Positions 33,851-35,122 of a stretch of DNA of 35,122 bases are shown here, piece after piece. The translations under genes were made by a program, and so were the position numbers. The DNA is from Candidatus Eisenbergiella stercoravium (lineage in GTDB: Bacteria > Bacillota > Clostridia > Lachnospirales > Lachnospiraceae): contig DXHY01000089.1 of NCBI GenBank assembly GCA_019113175.1, forward strand, positions 1-35,122. Reading direction: 5' to 3'. The notes beneath the pieces were generated by a model. It did not search any database and was not told the DNA's origin. It was given only the letters and a program-made list of their open reading frames with translations. The stretch's first letter is position 1, and each line of letters starts with the position of its first letter.

Positions 33851-34971
33851 ATATCCGGGATATCGAAGCAGCAGTCAGCGCCATAGAGGACAGCTATATC
33901 CAGGAAGCGGGAAAGACAATCGGAGGGCAGGGGAGGGCGACGAGAAGAAGGCGTTGGCTGCAGCGCAGCTTTTTATGCAGATGGAAGCGCTGGCTTCCGT
34001 TCAGCTTTCCATACAGCTTCCCGAGGCGGGGGCGTATTGCGGCAGCATGTCTGGCAGGAGCGCTGTTTTTTTCTGCCTTTTCTCTGATTGCAGCTGTGGC
34101 GGCGGGAAGCATGCCGGCCTATGAGATCCTTTATGCCCTCTATCCGGAAACCGCAAAACATCTCACACCGGTTCAGGTTTCCTGTGAGGACAATGGAATC
34201 CGGATGGAGGTGGAAGCTGTGTATGTGCATGCGGATACGGTAGAAATCTATCTTTCCATGCAGGATCTTGCAGGGGAACGCATCGATGAAACAGTGGATC
34301 TGTTTGACAGCTATTCCATACATTCTTCCAGAGACAGTTCTGGCACCTGTTCTCTGGTGGATTATGATCCGGAGAGCGGAAAGGCGGTTTTTCTGATTCA
34401 GGTAAAGTATATGAACGGAGAGAAAATCGAGGGCCGGAAGCTCACGTTCAGCGTTTCGGAATTTCTCACCGGAAAACAGAAAGTGGAGCAGAAACTGCCG
34501 GAGATCAACCTGAGCCGGATGGAGGAAAAAACGGAGCTTCAGTCGGATGTACCCATCCGGGGAAGCGGCGGGAATATGGAAAAAGTGGAAGAGGAACAGC
34601 GCAAGGGCCTCCTGGAGCCGGATGCAGCCCAGTCCTTTTCCCCGGTTGACGGAGTGACGGTCACCGCATATGGATGGGTGGACGGCAGGCTTCATATTCA
34701 GGTACATTATAAGGATATCCTGAATACGGATAATCATGGTTATGTTTTCCTTAAGGATGGACAGGGAAATGACGTTCCCTGCTTTGGAAGCGTGGCCTTC
34801 TGGGATGAAGAGCAATCCGGCAGCTATCAGGAATATTTTTTTGAGGTGGAACCGGAAATGATCACGGAGGGATGGTCTGCCTGGGGATATTTCAGCACCT
34901 GTTCGGAATTGGTTGAGGGAGACTGGAGGGTGACGTTTCCGATTGAGGAGATGAAGCCTTTCAAATATTAA
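33847..34971 (+). CDS. DUF4179-type membrane protein, probable anti-sigma factor
   Basis: A 374-residue single-pass membrane protein. The first 57 residues are cytoplasmic and very basic (RATRRRRWLQRSFLCRWKRW). A transmembrane helix follows at about 60-85 (IAAACLAGALFFSAFSLIAA), then an extracytoplasmic beta-rich domain of about 290 residues (ITEGWSAWGYFSTCSELVEG near the end). This layout and the four-base overlap with an ECF sigma gene are typical of DUF4179 proteins, which are thought to hold the sigma factor at the membrane until an envelope signal arrives. The cytoplasmic part is short for a sigma-binding domain, and the signal is unknown. Confidence 0.82.
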   Translation: MNIRDIEAAVSAIEDSYIQEAGKTIGGQGRATRRRRWLQRSFLCRWKRWLPFSFPYSFPRRGRIAAACLAGALFFSAFSLIAAVAAGSMPAYEILYALYPETAKHLTPVQVSCEDNGIRMEVEAVYVHADTVEIYLSMQDLAGERIDETVDLFDSYSIHSSRDSSGTCSLVDYDPESGKAVFLIQVKYMNGEKIEGRKLTFSVSEFLTGKQKVEQKLPEINLSRMEEKTELQSDVPIRGSGGNMEKVEEEQRKGLLEPDAAQSFSPVDGVTVTAYGWVDGRLHIQVHYKDILNTDNHGYVFLKDGQGNDVPCFGSVAFWDEEQSGSYQEYFFEVEPEMITEGWSAWGYFSTCSELVEGDWRVTFPIEEMKPFKY

Positions 34972-35022
34972 TTGCTATGATACATTTTTGTACGGGGCTG
35001 TCGGGAAATAGATAGTTCCAAA

Positions 35023-35062
35023 CAGGGGCAGGTGTGACTCATGCGAGTCACGCCTGCCCCTG
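35023..35062 (+). terminator. Strong hairpin after the sigma/anti-sigma pair
   Basis: Eighteen-base arms CAGGGGCAGGTGTGACTC (35023-35040) and GAGTCACGCCTGCCCCTG (35045-35062), pairing fully with one G-U, loop ATGC. Only a weak U-rich stretch follows, so it may be a terminator or the arm of a dispersed repeat. Confidence 0.6.
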
Positions 35063-35074
35063 AAATTTATCCTC

Positions 35075-35114
35075 AAAAAAGAGAAAAAGATGACTAACGA
35101 CAGCCATCTTTCTC
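35075..35114 (-). terminator. Minus-strand terminator of a gene beyond the right edge
   Basis: Read on the minus strand, GAGAAAGATG and CATCTTTTTCTC pair with a two-base bulge and are followed by T6 (35075-35080). This predicts a convergent gene ending just outside the window. Confidence 0.55.
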
Positions 35115-35122
35115 CCCGTTCC

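Overview
The window looks like a carbohydrate and sugar-acid catabolic island from a gut-type Bacillota, most probably a Lachnospiraceae-like clostridium. The basis is indirect: strong AGGAGG-type ribosome binding sites, consensus sigma-A promoters, a YesM/YesN two-component pair beside a MalFG-type ABC importer, and an ECF sigma/DUF4179 pair at the right end. No rRNA, tRNA, transposase or CRISPR array was seen.

Region 1 (1-4300) is a Doudoroff-type galactonate/KDG module: a galactonate dehydratase gene (dgoD, interrupted by an amber codon), an IclR repressor, a PfkB-type 2-keto-3-deoxy-sugar-acid kinase and, divergently, a KDPG/KDPGal aldolase. Three copies of a 15-base near-palindrome lie at the iclR, kinase and aldolase promoters and are probably the IclR operators.

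Region 2 (4316-16073) starts with an unusual regulator, a LacI-type sugar-binding domain followed by a C-terminal LuxR-like helix-turn-helix. It is divergent from a tightly coupled operon: cupin, MBL-fold hydrolase, SDR dehydrogenase, IlvD/Edd-type dehydratase (one frameshift), FrdA-like flavoprotein, FdrA (AllF-like), DUF1116 (AllG-like), an acetate-kinase-like enzyme and DUF2877 (AllH-like). In E. coli the AllF/G/H trio is the oxamate carbamoyltransferase and works with a carbamate kinase. Here the kinase is an acetate-kinase homologue and the partners are sugar-acid or redox enzymes. This suggests an undescribed pathway in which an oxidised substrate is split to an acyl phosphate that then yields ATP. 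It is the most interesting part of the window.

Region 3 (16114-30031) is a glycan utilisation locus: YesN/YesM-type regulators, a DUF5696-like putative glycosidase, an ABC importer with its own promoter, an FAD oxidoreductase, a GH36/raffinose-synthase-like enzyme (more A+T-rich), a Gfo/Idh/MocA oxidoreductase, and a heavily decayed LVIVD-type beta-propeller pseudogene. Region 4 (30032-35122) has a GH2 enzyme with its own extended -10 promoter, a terminator, an ECF sigma factor (one frameshift) overlapping a DUF4179 membrane protein, and two terminal hairpins.

Four genes are broken: dgoD, the IlvD-like gene, the beta-propeller and the sigma factor. Two of the breaks are single-base shifts whose repair restores a full consensus protein, so sequencing error cannot be separated from recent decay here. 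The dgoD and propeller lesions are multiple and look genuine.
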